Assembly (NCBI GenBank): GCA_028871195.1
Contig: JAGWNT010000046.1
Span: 1-29,271, forward strand
Reading direction: 5' to 3'
Length of the DNA stretch: 29,271 nt
DNA from: REEB85 sp018971455
Lineage (GTDB): Bacteria; Pseudomonadota; Alphaproteobacteria; Acetobacterales; Acetobacteraceae
A program made the position numbers and the translations under genes. Positions within the stretch are counted from its first letter, which is position 1. Each line of letters begins with the position of its first letter. Of the stretch, positions 7,734-14,568 are shown one piece after another. The notes under the pieces were generated by a model. It searched no databases. It saw nothing but the letters and a program-made list of their open reading frames with translations, and was not told the origin of the DNA.

Positions 7734-8654
7734 TCAGCGGCTGGCAATGATCACCAGCACCCCCACCACCACCATCAGCAGCCCGGCCACCGCGGTGCGC
7801 GTGGTCTTCTCCTTGAGGTAGAAATGGCCGAATAGCAGGGTCAGCACCATTTCGATCTGCCCCAGCGCCCGCACCAGCGCCACCGGCGCCATGGAGAAGG
7901 CGGTGAACCATGAGCCCGAGCCGAGGGCCGACAGCGCCCCCACCCAGCCCGCCTGCCGCCAGGCGGCGAAGGCCGCGCGCAGCTGGTCGGGCTCGCGCCA
8001 GGCCATCCACCCGCCCTGCATCAGCGTCTGCAGCGCGTTGATCACCACCAGCACGAACATCGCCTGCTGGACGAGCGCGCCGGCCCCCTCGCCGGCCGGC
8101 CCCAGCATGCGGTTGGCCTCCTTGACGAAGATCGCGGTGAAGGCGAAGCACAGCCCGGCACTCAGCCCGCACAGCGCGGCCGGCTGGAAGGTCGCCGCCA
8201 GGATGTCCTGCCGCCGGAGGTTGCGCCCGCCCAGCGAGAGCACCAGCACGCCGCACACTCCGATGCCGATCCCGACCCAGGCCAGCGGGTGCAGCGCCTC
8301 GCCGAGAATGATCCAGGCGAAGATCGCCGCCTGCAGCGCCTCGGTCTTGGAATAGGCGGTGCCGACCGCGTAGCCGCGAAAGCCAAAGGAGAGGATGAGC
8401 AGCGAGGTCGCCACCACCTGGAGCAGCCCGGCCGCCGCGCAGAAGCCGAGGAAGGCGAGGTTGGGCGCCGGCAGGCCGCGGCCGACGGCGAACCGGGCCA
8501 CGGTCAGCATCAGGATATCGACCGGCAGGGCGTAGACGTAGCGCACGAAGCTCGCCGCATTGACCGAAAGCCGCCCGCGCAGCTTCTGCTGCATGGCGGT
8601 GCGCCAAGTCTGGCACAAGGCCGCCAGCAGGGTGATCGGAATCCAGAGTTCCAC
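7734..8654 (-). CDS. DMT superfamily (EamA-type) transporter
   Basis: A 306-aa inner-membrane protein with about ten hydrophobic helices in two similar halves, the EamA/DMT layout. The first half ends with AIFAWIILGEALHPLAWVGI and the second with LLFGHFYLKEKTTRTAVAGL, both showing the family's conserved helix followed by an acidic/basic loop and the last helix of each repeat. The substrate is not predictable; DMT proteins export amino acids, metabolites or drugs. The start is probably GTG at 8654 (reads as VELWIPITLLAAL); the frame remains open upstream, but that extension is Arg/Cys-rich and not membrane-like. The gene is divergent from the sugar-acid dehydratase, with 110 bases between them, so the two may share a control region. 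Confidence 0.88.
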   Translation of the reverse strand: MELWIPITLLAALCQTWRTAMQQKLRGRLSVNAASFVRYVYALPVDILMLTVARFAVGRGLPAPNLAFLGFCAAAGLLQVVATSLLILSFGFRGYAVGTAYSKTEALQAAIFAWIILGEALHPLAWVGIGIGVCGVLVLSLGGRNLRRQDILAATFQPAALCGLSAGLCFAFTAIFVKEANRMLGPAGEGAGALVQQAMFVLVVINALQTLMQGGWMAWREPDQLRAAFAAWRQAGWVGALSALGSGSWFTAFSMAPVALVRALGQIEMVLTLLFGHFYLKEKTTRTAVAGLLMVVVGVLVIIASR

Positions 8655-8747
8655 GGCGCCATACCGGCAGCCGCGGCAGCCCGCGTCAACCCGGCGCGGC
8701 AAAGGGGCTTGCCTCCGGGCGGCGCAGGGCGCAATTTCCGCCCAAAC

Positions 8748-8753
8748 AGGAGG
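8748..8753 (+). promoter_or_regulatory. Strong Shine-Dalgarno for the IlvD/Edd dehydratase
   Basis: A perfect AGGAGG lies 11 bases before the ATG at 8765 and fixes the start. A small inverted repeat (8727-8731 with 8739-8743, 7-base loop) sits just upstream. In the rest of the 8655-8764 divergent region I see no promoter that I can name with confidence. Confidence 0.8.
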
Positions 8754-8764
8754 ATAGCGCTACC

Positions 8765-10492
8765 ATGGCCCGCAAAACCCCAGATCAGCTGCGCAGCCAC
8801 CGCTGGTACGGGGTGGCCGACCTGCGCAGCTTCGGCCACCGCAGCCGCACCAAGCAGATGGGCTATGCCCAGCAGGACTGGCAGGGCAAGCCGGTCATCG
8901 GCATCCTCAACACCTGGTCGGACATCAACCCCTGCCACCAGCATTTCCGCATCCGTGCCGAGGAGGTCAAACGCGGCGTCTGGCAGGCCGGCGGCTTCCC
9001 GCTGGAAATCCCGGCGCTTGCCCTGCCCGAGAATTTCATGAAGCCGACGACGATGCTCTATCGCAACCTGCTCGCCGTCGAGGTCGAGGAGATCGCCCGC
9101 TCGATGCCGGTGGATGGCCTGGTGCTGATGGGCGGCTGCGACAAGACCACGCCGGCGATGGTGATGGGCGCGCTGTCGATGGATCTGCCGGCGATCTTCA
9201 TGCCCGCCGGGCCGATGCTGCGCGGCCAGTGGAACGGCCACACGCTGGGCTCCGGCTCGGACACCTGGAAGTTCTGGGACGAGCTGCGCGCCGGCAACAT
9301 CACCCAGCAGGACTGGGAAGGCGTGGAGGACGGCATCGCCCGCAGCTGGGGCACCTGCATGACCATGGGCACGGCGAGCACGATGACCAGCGCCACCGAG
9401 GCGCTCGGCCTCGCCCTGCCCGGCAGCTCCTCCATCCCGGCGCCCGATTCCAACCATGCCCGCATGGCCACCGCCTGCGGCCGGCGCATCGTCGAGATGG
9501 TGTGGGACGACATGCGCCCGAGCACCTTCCTCACCCAGGCGAGCTTCGACAATGCGGTGAAGGTCGCCATGGCCATCGGCGGCTCGACCAACTCCATCGT
9601 CCACCTCATCGCCATGGCGCGGCGCGTCGGCATCAAGCTCGATCTCGACCGGTTCGACGCGCTGTCGCGCGCCACCCCGCTGCTGGCCAATATCCGCCCC
9701 TCGGGCAGCCAGTACCTGATGGAGGATTTCTACTATGCCGGCGGCCTGCGCGCGCTGATGGAGCGCATGGGCGACCTGCTCGACCGCTCGGCGATGACGG
9801 TGGCCGGCCACACGATCGGCGAGGGCGTCGCCGGCGCCCGCGTGCTGAACGATGACGTCATCCGCCCGCTCGACAACCCCCTCAAGCCCGAGGGCGGCCT
9901 GTCCGTGCTGCGCGGCAATCTCTGCCCCGACGGCGCGGTGATCAAGCACAGTGCGGCCGATCCGCGCCTGCTGCGCCACACCGGCCCGGCGGTGGTGTTC
10001 GAGGATTACAACGACATGTCCCGCCGCCTCGACGACCCCGATCTCGAGGTGACGCCGGACAGCGTGCTGGTGCTGCGCAATGCCGGGCCGATCGGCGGGC
10101 CCGGCATGCCGGAATGGGGCATGCTGCCGCTGCCGAAGAAGATCCTCAAGCAGGGCGTGCGTGACATGGTGCGCATTTCGGACGCCCGCATGTCGGGCAC
10201 CAGCTACGGCACCTGCGTGCTCCACGTCGCCCCGGAAAGTGCTGTCGGCGGCCCGCTCGCCCTCGTGCGCAGCGGCGACCGCATCACCCTCGACGTCGCC
10301 GCCCGAACCCTCACGCTCGAGGTCGCCGAGGTCGAGCTCGCCGCCCGCCGCGCCGCCTGGACGCCGCCCGCGCCGCACTACGTGCGCGGCTTCGGCCTGC
10401 TGCACACGCGCGAGGTGACGCAGGCCAACGAGGGCTGCGACTATCGCGTGCTGGAGGGCACCGCCCGGGTCGCCGAACCCGAGATCCATTGA
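8765..10492 (+). CDS. IlvD/Edd family dehydratase, probable sugar-acid (L-arabinonate-type) dehydratase
   Basis: A 575-aa dehydratase of the IlvD/Edd family; these remove water from sugar acids or dihydroxy acids using an iron-sulfur cluster and Mg2+. The cluster cysteines are Cys57 (INPCHQH), Cys125 (GGCDKT) and Cys198 (WGTCMTMGTAST), with the metal-site pair Asp126-Lys127. The catalytic serine region DARMSGTSYGT is at about 473-483. The length, the N-terminal RSHRWYG start and the cysteine positions are very close to what I recall of rhizobial L-arabinonate dehydratase ([2Fe-2S], Cys59/127/200), so a pentonate or similar sugar-acid substrate is favoured over the branched-chain amino-acid enzyme. 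Other sugar-catabolic genes are not adjacent, so the substrate stays open. The SIMPL-domain gene follows after 58 bases. Confidence 0.88.
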   Translation: MARKTPDQLRSHRWYGVADLRSFGHRSRTKQMGYAQQDWQGKPVIGILNTWSDINPCHQHFRIRAEEVKRGVWQAGGFPLEIPALALPENFMKPTTMLYRNLLAVEVEEIARSMPVDGLVLMGGCDKTTPAMVMGALSMDLPAIFMPAGPMLRGQWNGHTLGSGSDTWKFWDELRAGNITQQDWEGVEDGIARSWGTCMTMGTASTMTSATEALGLALPGSSSIPAPDSNHARMATACGRRIVEMVWDDMRPSTFLTQASFDNAVKVAMAIGGSTNSIVHLIAMARRVGIKLDLDRFDALSRATPLLANIRPSGSQYLMEDFYYAGGLRALMERMGDLLDRSAMTVAGHTIGEGVAGARVLNDDVIRPLDNPLKPEGGLSVLRGNLCPDGAVIKHSAADPRLLRHTGPAVVFEDYNDMSRRLDDPDLEVTPDSVLVLRNAGPIGGPGMPEWGMLPLPKKILKQGVRDMVRISDARMSGTSYGTCVLHVAPESAVGGPLALVRSGDRITLDVAARTLTLEVAEVELAARRAAWTPPAPHYVRGFGLLHTREVTQANEGCDYRVLEGTARVAEPEIH

Positions 10493-10550
10493 CGCTGGCG
10501 CGCGCGGCGGCGGCGTGACACGCTGGCGCCGCGCAGCGGCGGAGGAAGCG

Positions 10551-11228
10551 ATGAAGAGCCTGGTCGTGATCGGCGCGCTGCTCGCCCCGGCGGCGATCGC
10601 CCTGCCCGCGGCGGCCGCGGCCGACACCGTGCTGCACCTCGCCGAGACGGCCCATGTCGCCGTGCACCCGGACCAGATGGTCGCCACCCTGCGCGCCGAG
10701 GCGGTGGCCGCCACCCCGGCGGCCGCGCAGGCCGAGGTCAACACCGCCATCGGCCACGCGCTCGACGCGGCCCACGCGGTCCCCGCCATCGCCGCGGCCA
10801 CCGGCTTCTACCAGGTCTGGCAGCAGACCAAGCCCACCCCCGGCTTTCACGCCGGCCAGTCGGTCACGCTGACCGGCAAGGACGGCGCGGCGATGCTGTC
10901 CCTCGTGGGCCGGCTGCAGGCGGCGAACATGCAGCTCGGCCAGCTTGGCTGGCAGGTCTCCCCGCCCGCCCTGCGCGCCGCGCAGAGCGAGGCGATGAAG
11001 CTCGCCCTCTCCCGCCTGCGCGCCCGCGCCGAGGAGGCGGCGAAGATCCTCGGCCTGCGCTTCATCGCCTTCCGCACCGTCTCGCTCGACCAGCCATCGC
11101 CGCCGCCGCCGGTGCCGCGCATGATGGCGATGGCCGCCGCCGCTCCGGCCCCGCGCGCCGAAGCGCAGGACAGCGACATCACGGCGACGGTGCAGGCCGA
11201 GGCGGTGCTGGTGCCGGCTCAGCCGTAG
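10551..11228 (+). CDS. SIMPL-domain (DUF541) secreted protein
   Basis: A 225-aa protein with an N-terminal signal peptide: MKSLVVIGALLAPAAIALPA followed by an AAAAD stretch with a plausible signal-peptidase site near residue 24. The mature part reads like a SIMPL/DUF541 domain: a beta strand containing HVAVHPDQMVATLRAEAV, a helical central part, and the typical EAMKLALSRLRARAEEAAKIL helix (about 144-163). A Pro/Met/Ala-rich linker precedes the last strand. SIMPL proteins are periplasmic or membrane-associated and have no agreed biochemical role. The start ATG at 10551 has GGAGG at 10541-10545. Its last 10 bases overlap the convergent ATC-hydrolase-family gene. Co-transcription with the dehydratase is possible but the functional link is unclear. 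Confidence 0.82.
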   Translation: MKSLVVIGALLAPAAIALPAAAAADTVLHLAETAHVAVHPDQMVATLRAEAVAATPAAAQAEVNTAIGHALDAAHAVPAIAAATGFYQVWQQTKPTPGFHAGQSVTLTGKDGAAMLSLVGRLQAANMQLGQLGWQVSPPALRAAQSEAMKLALSRLRARAEEAAKILGLRFIAFRTVSLDQPSPPPPVPRMMAMAAAAPAPRAEAQDSDITATVQAEAVLVPAQP

Positions 11229-11683
11229 CGGTAGCGGAAATCGCAGTGGCTCGCCCCGCCCATGATGGTCTGGGTGCGGGTCAGCTTCAGCTTGTCGCCA
11301 TAGCCCTCGCAGAACGCGCCGTCGCGGTTGCACGACAGGATGGCGCCCAGTTCGGCCAGCCCCATGGCGCGATACATCTCGGCATAGCGGCAGCGCGTGA
11401 CGTTGAAATCGAACTGCGTCGGTGTCGAGGCGAGCACCTCGGTGTGCAGCGCGTCCTCCGCCGTCCAGTGGCGCTGGATGTCGCGGAAGCTGTCGAGGTC
11501 CGGCGCTCCGCCCGGCGCCTCGGCGGCCATGGCGGCGGCCGTGGCGCGCGCCATCCTGATGACGGCATTGGCCAGGATGCGCCGCGCCGCGGCCTCGCCA
11601 AGCTCGGTCTTCATCTCCTCGAACACGCCGCGCGCGAAGCCCGCCTCGATGCGCCGCTGCGTCAGAATCGGCAAGTCGCTCAT
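11219..11683 (-). CDS. L-2-amino-thiazoline-4-carboxylic acid hydrolase family protein
   Basis: A 154-aa protein resembling the ATC hydrolase family, named after the enzyme that opens the thiazoline ring of L-2-amino-thiazoline-4-carboxylate in bacterial L-cysteine production. Family-like residues seen are RCRYAEMYRAMG (Cys98), ILSCNRDGAF (Cys118, Asp121), LTRTQTIMGGASHCDFRY (His146, Cys147) in the C-terminal third. The four cysteines could be catalytic or metal-binding. Most members are uncharacterised and probably act on other substrates, so the name should be read as a family assignment only. The ATG overlaps the stop of the upstream DMT transporter as ATGA, implying translational coupling. 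The 3' end overlaps the SIMPL-domain gene by 10 bases. Confidence 0.78.
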   Translation of the reverse strand: MSDLPILTQRRIEAGFARGVFEEMKTELGEAAARRILANAVIRMARATAAAMAAEAPGGAPDLDSFRDIQRHWTAEDALHTEVLASTPTQFDFNVTRCRYAEMYRAMGLAELGAILSCNRDGAFCEGYGDKLKLTRTQTIMGGASHCDFRYRYG

Positions 11684-12654
11684 GCCGCGTCCCCCCGTGC
11701 CACGGCCGCCCTTATAGCGCGCGCATTGAGCAGGCGCATGCCGACGGCAATCGCCCCCAGCCCGACCAGCAGCGCCACGGAGGCCGGCTCGCCCAGCAGC
11801 AGGTGGCCGGCCAGGATGCCGAACAGCGGCGTGAGGAAGGTGAAGCCGGAAAGCCGCGTCGCCGGATAGATCAGGATCAGCCAGAACCAGGCGAGGTAGC
11901 TGGCGAAGGCCACCACCACCGTCTGGTAGAGCAGCGCCAGCCAGGCCAGCTCGCTCGCCTGCGGCCAATGGCCCGCCTGCCCGCCCAGCGCGGCAGCGAT
12001 GAGCAGCACCGGCACCGAGCCGGCGAGCTGGAGGAAGAGGATGCGCGCCGAATCGGAGCGCGACAGGCTGGGGCTGGCCTTCACCACCACCGTCGTCGCG
12101 CCCCACAGCGCGCCGGCCGCCAGGCACAGCAGATCGCCCGCGACACTGCCGCCGGGCGCGCCGAGCCCCTCGGCAAAGGCCGCCGCCACGCCGCCGAAGG
12201 CGACCACCAGGCCGAGCACCTGCCGCGGCCGGAGCCTCTCGTGCGGCAGGAACACATGCGCGCCCGCGGCGGTGAAGAAGGGCGCGGTGTAGAGGAACAG
12301 CACGCCGCGCGAGGCGGTGGTCAGCCGCAATCCCGGAAACAGGCAGAGGAATTCGAGCCCGAACAGCAGCGCGATCACCAGCCCGGGGGCCAGGGCCGCG
12401 TCGCGCCGGAACGCCGCGCGCACCCCCGCCCCGCCCTGCCGCGCGCCGATCCATGCCAGCACCAGAAGGGCGGCCGCGGCCGAGCGGAAGCTCGCCTGGA
12501 ACAGCGGCGGCAGCCCGCCGGCCGCGGCGACCTTCACCGCCACCTGCTGAATGCCCCACAGCGCGCAGAGCAGCACGACGACGCCGATGGCCAGCGCATC
12601 GACACGGTCGCGGCGAACAGGCGGGGTGGTCCTGGCAGGCGGCATGGTGCGCAT
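11680..12654 (-). CDS. DMT superfamily (EamA-type) transporter
   Basis: A 324-aa inner-membrane protein with about ten predicted helices in two EamA repeats. Seen motifs include LCALWGIQQVAVKVAAAGG in the first helix region, SRGVLFLYTAPFFTA at the end of the first repeat, GALWGATTVVVKASP at the start of the second and LSGFTFLTPLFGILAGHLLL near the end, the standard pattern of metabolite exporters related to RhtA/YdcZ-type DMT proteins. Substrate unknown. ATG at 12654 is chosen; ATG 12645 is possible and a TTG at 12690 would add 12 basic residues. It is translationally coupled (ATGA) to the ATC-hydrolase-family gene, which hints that it might export a related sulfur or amino-acid compound (inference). 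Confidence 0.88.
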   Translation of the reverse strand: MRTMPPARTTPPVRRDRVDALAIGVVVLLCALWGIQQVAVKVAAAGGLPPLFQASFRSAAAALLVLAWIGARQGGAGVRAAFRRDAALAPGLVIALLFGLEFLCLFPGLRLTTASRGVLFLYTAPFFTAAGAHVFLPHERLRPRQVLGLVVAFGGVAAAFAEGLGAPGGSVAGDLLCLAAGALWGATTVVVKASPSLSRSDSARILFLQLAGSVPVLLIAAALGGQAGHWPQASELAWLALLYQTVVVAFASYLAWFWLILIYPATRLSGFTFLTPLFGILAGHLLLGEPASVALLVGLGAIAVGMRLLNARAIRAAVARGDAA

Positions 12655-12692
12655 GGACCGCAGCCTGCGCAGCCGCGCCGGCCGGGACAAGC

Positions 12693-12725
12693 CGCCGGCG
12701 CGCAGGGCCGCCCTGCGCGCCGGCG
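12693..12725. terminator. Perfect 15-bp hairpin with 3-base loop in the 12655-12762 intergenic region
   Basis: Bases 12693-12707 are the exact reverse complement of 12711-12725 (core arm GCCGGCGCGCAGGG), with loop CCG. It lies between the stop of the minus-strand unknown gene (12763) and the start of the DMT transporter (12654). It is strong enough to stop or stall RNA polymerase or block exonucleases, but no T-tract follows on either strand. It may be a terminator-like or mRNA-stability element, or one copy of a dispersed palindromic repeat. Confidence 0.5.
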
Positions 12726-12762
12726 CCCACCGCGCCGGGCTATCCCCGAGCCACCGCCGCGT

Positions 12763-13347
12763 TCAGATATCCTGCAACGGCTTGCTGAACGCCGGCGCGG
12801 TCGCCGCCACCGTCGGCTGCGAGCCCGGCGCGTTGCGCGAGGCCGGCACGAACTCGACGAAGATATGGCCGTCGATGCGGATATCCTTGCCCGTTCCGCC
12901 GCTCTTGCCGGTCAGCAGATAGCCGACATGCGGGCGGTCCGGCCCGTTCGCCGCCAGGCCCGGCGGCACGTCGTCGATATCGACCATCACCTGCCACGCC
13001 ATCGCCGAGCTGTCCTGGCCGGTCCGCCGCCGCAATTTCCACTCCACCGGCACCAGGTTGCCGGTCATCGGCTTCACGCCGGGTGCCAGGCGATGGCCGC
13101 CGAGCGGGGCCATCTGGGTCGCGACGAAATCAGCGGCGAACTCGCTGACCTTGAGGTCGATCTTGCCCTTGGTGTAGCCGCTGATCTTCTCGAAGATGAT
13201 CGTCAGCGCCGATTTGAACAGCCCGTCCCAGTCCATCTTCAGCTGGATCTCGCTGCGCGCCTTGTCGGTGGCTTGCAGATCGGCGTCCTTGTCGGGATCG
13301 AATTTGTAGTTTCCGTAGCGTACCTTGACGAGTTTGGTTTCGCTCAA
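12763..13347 (-). CDS. Conserved-looking protein of unknown function
   Basis: I do not recognise this protein of about 194 aa. It starts MSETKLVKVRYGNYKFDPDK and is soluble and mixed alpha/beta in character, with no signal peptide, membrane segment or cysteine cluster. A lysine-rich first half (MDWDGLFKSALTIIFEKI, about 39-56, then SGYTKGKIDL) is followed by strands such as VEWKLRRRTG and MAWQVMVDIDDVPPG, and then KDIRIDGHIFVEFVPASRN. The C-terminal 20 residues are low-complexity. The start is uncertain: TTG at 13347 has GGAGG with 5-base spacing, whereas GTG at 13371 (202 aa) lacks a site. It lies 60 bases after anmK on the same strand and before the DMT transporter. The protein-like composition and codon bias support a real gene. 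Confidence 0.7.
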   Translation of the reverse strand: MSETKLVKVRYGNYKFDPDKDADLQATDKARSEIQLKMDWDGLFKSALTIIFEKISGYTKGKIDLKVSEFAADFVATQMAPLGGHRLAPGVKPMTGNLVPVEWKLRRRTGQDSSAMAWQVMVDIDDVPPGLAANGPDRPHVGYLLTGKSGGTGKDIRIDGHIFVEFVPASRNAPGSQPTVAATAPAFSKPLQDI

Positions 13348-13407
13348 CGCCGCCTCCGTGCCGCTGGCCACGCCGCAGCCTAGCCTTCGGTGCGGCCCGG
13401 ACCGATA

Positions 13408-14511
13408 TCACGTTGTTGCGTACTGCGCGGGCTCGGCGCCGGCCGCGGGAGGCGCGATCCGCCCGCCGGCGAGCGGGTGCGGCACGCCGGTGGTGCCGGG
13501 GAAACTCAGCGGCAGCCCCGCCAGCACACGGGCGGCGAGGAAGGCGAAGCACTGCGCCTCCAGCGCATCGCCGTCCCATCCCACCCCCTCCACCGCATCG
13601 ACGGGCGCGGCCAGCCGGGCGCGCAGCTGGGCCATGATGGAGGGGTTGCGCCGCCCGCCGCCGGCCACCAGCCAGCGCCGCGGCGGCGCCGGCAGGGGCG
13701 CCCGCGCCACCGCCTCCACGGTGAAGGCGACCAGCGTCGCCGCTCCGTCCGCGGCGCCGAGCCGGTCGAGGCCGCTGGCCGCCAGGGCCGCCGCGAAATC
13801 CAGCCGGTCGAGCGATTTCGGGCCGGGGCGCTCGAAATACGGGTGCGCCAGCAGCCGCGCCAGCACGATCGGGTCCGCCAGCCCCGCCGCGGACAGCCGC
13901 CCGTCGCGGTCGCAATCCTGGTTGGTATGCGCCGCCGCCCAGTCATCGAGCGGCCCGTTGCCCGGCCCGGTATCGAAGGCCAGCAGCCCGCCATCGGCCC
14001 CGATGAAGGTGACGTTGCCGACGCCGCCGAGGTTGAGCACCGCGAGCGGCCCCGCGAGCCCGGCGGCCAGGGCGGCGTGATAGACCGGCACCAGCGGCGC
14101 CCCCTCGCCGCCGGCGGCGACATCGGCGGCGCGGAAATCATGGGCCACCGGCAGCGCGGTCAGCCGAGCCAGCAATGCGGCGTCGCCGACCTGCCAGGTC
14201 CGCCGCCTTTGCGGCTGGTGCAGGATGGTCTGGCCATGAAAGCCGATGAGGTCCGCCGGCCGCCCGATCGCCGCCACCGCCTCGGCATGGCGCCGGGTCA
14301 GCCGCGCCACCGCATCGAGCAGCGCCGGATCGTCGGGCGGCAGCGCCGGGGCGCGGTCCAGCAGCCGCCGCAGGTCGCCGCGCAGCGTGGCGTCGTAGGC
14401 CAACGTCAGCGCAGGCCCCGCGGCCCCGATCGCCACCCCGTCGGTCTCCAGCAGGGCGGCATCCACCCCGTCCAGCGAGGTGCCGCTCATCAGCCCGATC
14501 ACCCGCAGCAT
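13408..14511 (-). CDS. anmK: Anhydro-N-acetylmuramic acid kinase
   Basis: A 367-aa kinase of normal family length. It opens the 1,6-anhydro ring of anhMurNAc released from peptidoglycan and phosphorylates it to MurNAc-6-P, a cytoplasmic step of cell-wall recycling. Seen motifs are the ATP-binding GLMSGTSLDGVD (6-17), GFHGQTILHQP (90-100), DFRAADVAAGGEGAPLVP (125-142) with the catalytic-base region, NLGGVGNVTF (160-169) and FDTGPGN (179-185); VAGGGRRNP lies in the C-terminal domain. The ATG at 14511 has a GGAG-type ribosome-binding site just upstream. No murQ or other recycling gene is adjacent. The gene is divergent from tyrS with 57 bases between starts, an arrangement common in Proteobacteria. 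Confidence 0.95.
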   Translation of the reverse strand: MLRVIGLMSGTSLDGVDAALLETDGVAIGAAGPALTLAYDATLRGDLRRLLDRAPALPPDDPALLDAVARLTRRHAEAVAAIGRPADLIGFHGQTILHQPQRRRTWQVGDAALLARLTALPVAHDFRAADVAAGGEGAPLVPVYHAALAAGLAGPLAVLNLGGVGNVTFIGADGGLLAFDTGPGNGPLDDWAAAHTNQDCDRDGRLSAAGLADPIVLARLLAHPYFERPGPKSLDRLDFAAALAASGLDRLGAADGAATLVAFTVEAVARAPLPAPPRRWLVAGGGRRNPSIMAQLRARLAAPVDAVEGVGWDGDALEAQCFAFLAARVLAGLPLSFPGTTGVPHPLAGGRIAPPAAGAEPAQYATT

Positions 14512-14568
14512 TTTCTCCGCCCTCCGCCTGTGCTAGCCCGCACGCCTCCGCAGCCGCAGGACCGCAAG

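Noticed and set aside
8765..10492. Reading the dehydratase as biosynthetic IlvD (dihydroxy-acid dehydratase)
   Set aside because: The N-terminus, cysteine spacing and the absence of ilv neighbours fit the sugar-acid branch better; not fully excluded.
8510..10801. Long minus-strand open frame opposite the IlvD/Edd dehydratase
   Set aside because: The dehydratase has a perfect Shine-Dalgarno and all cluster cysteines; the antisense translation is His/Arg-rich with no domain.
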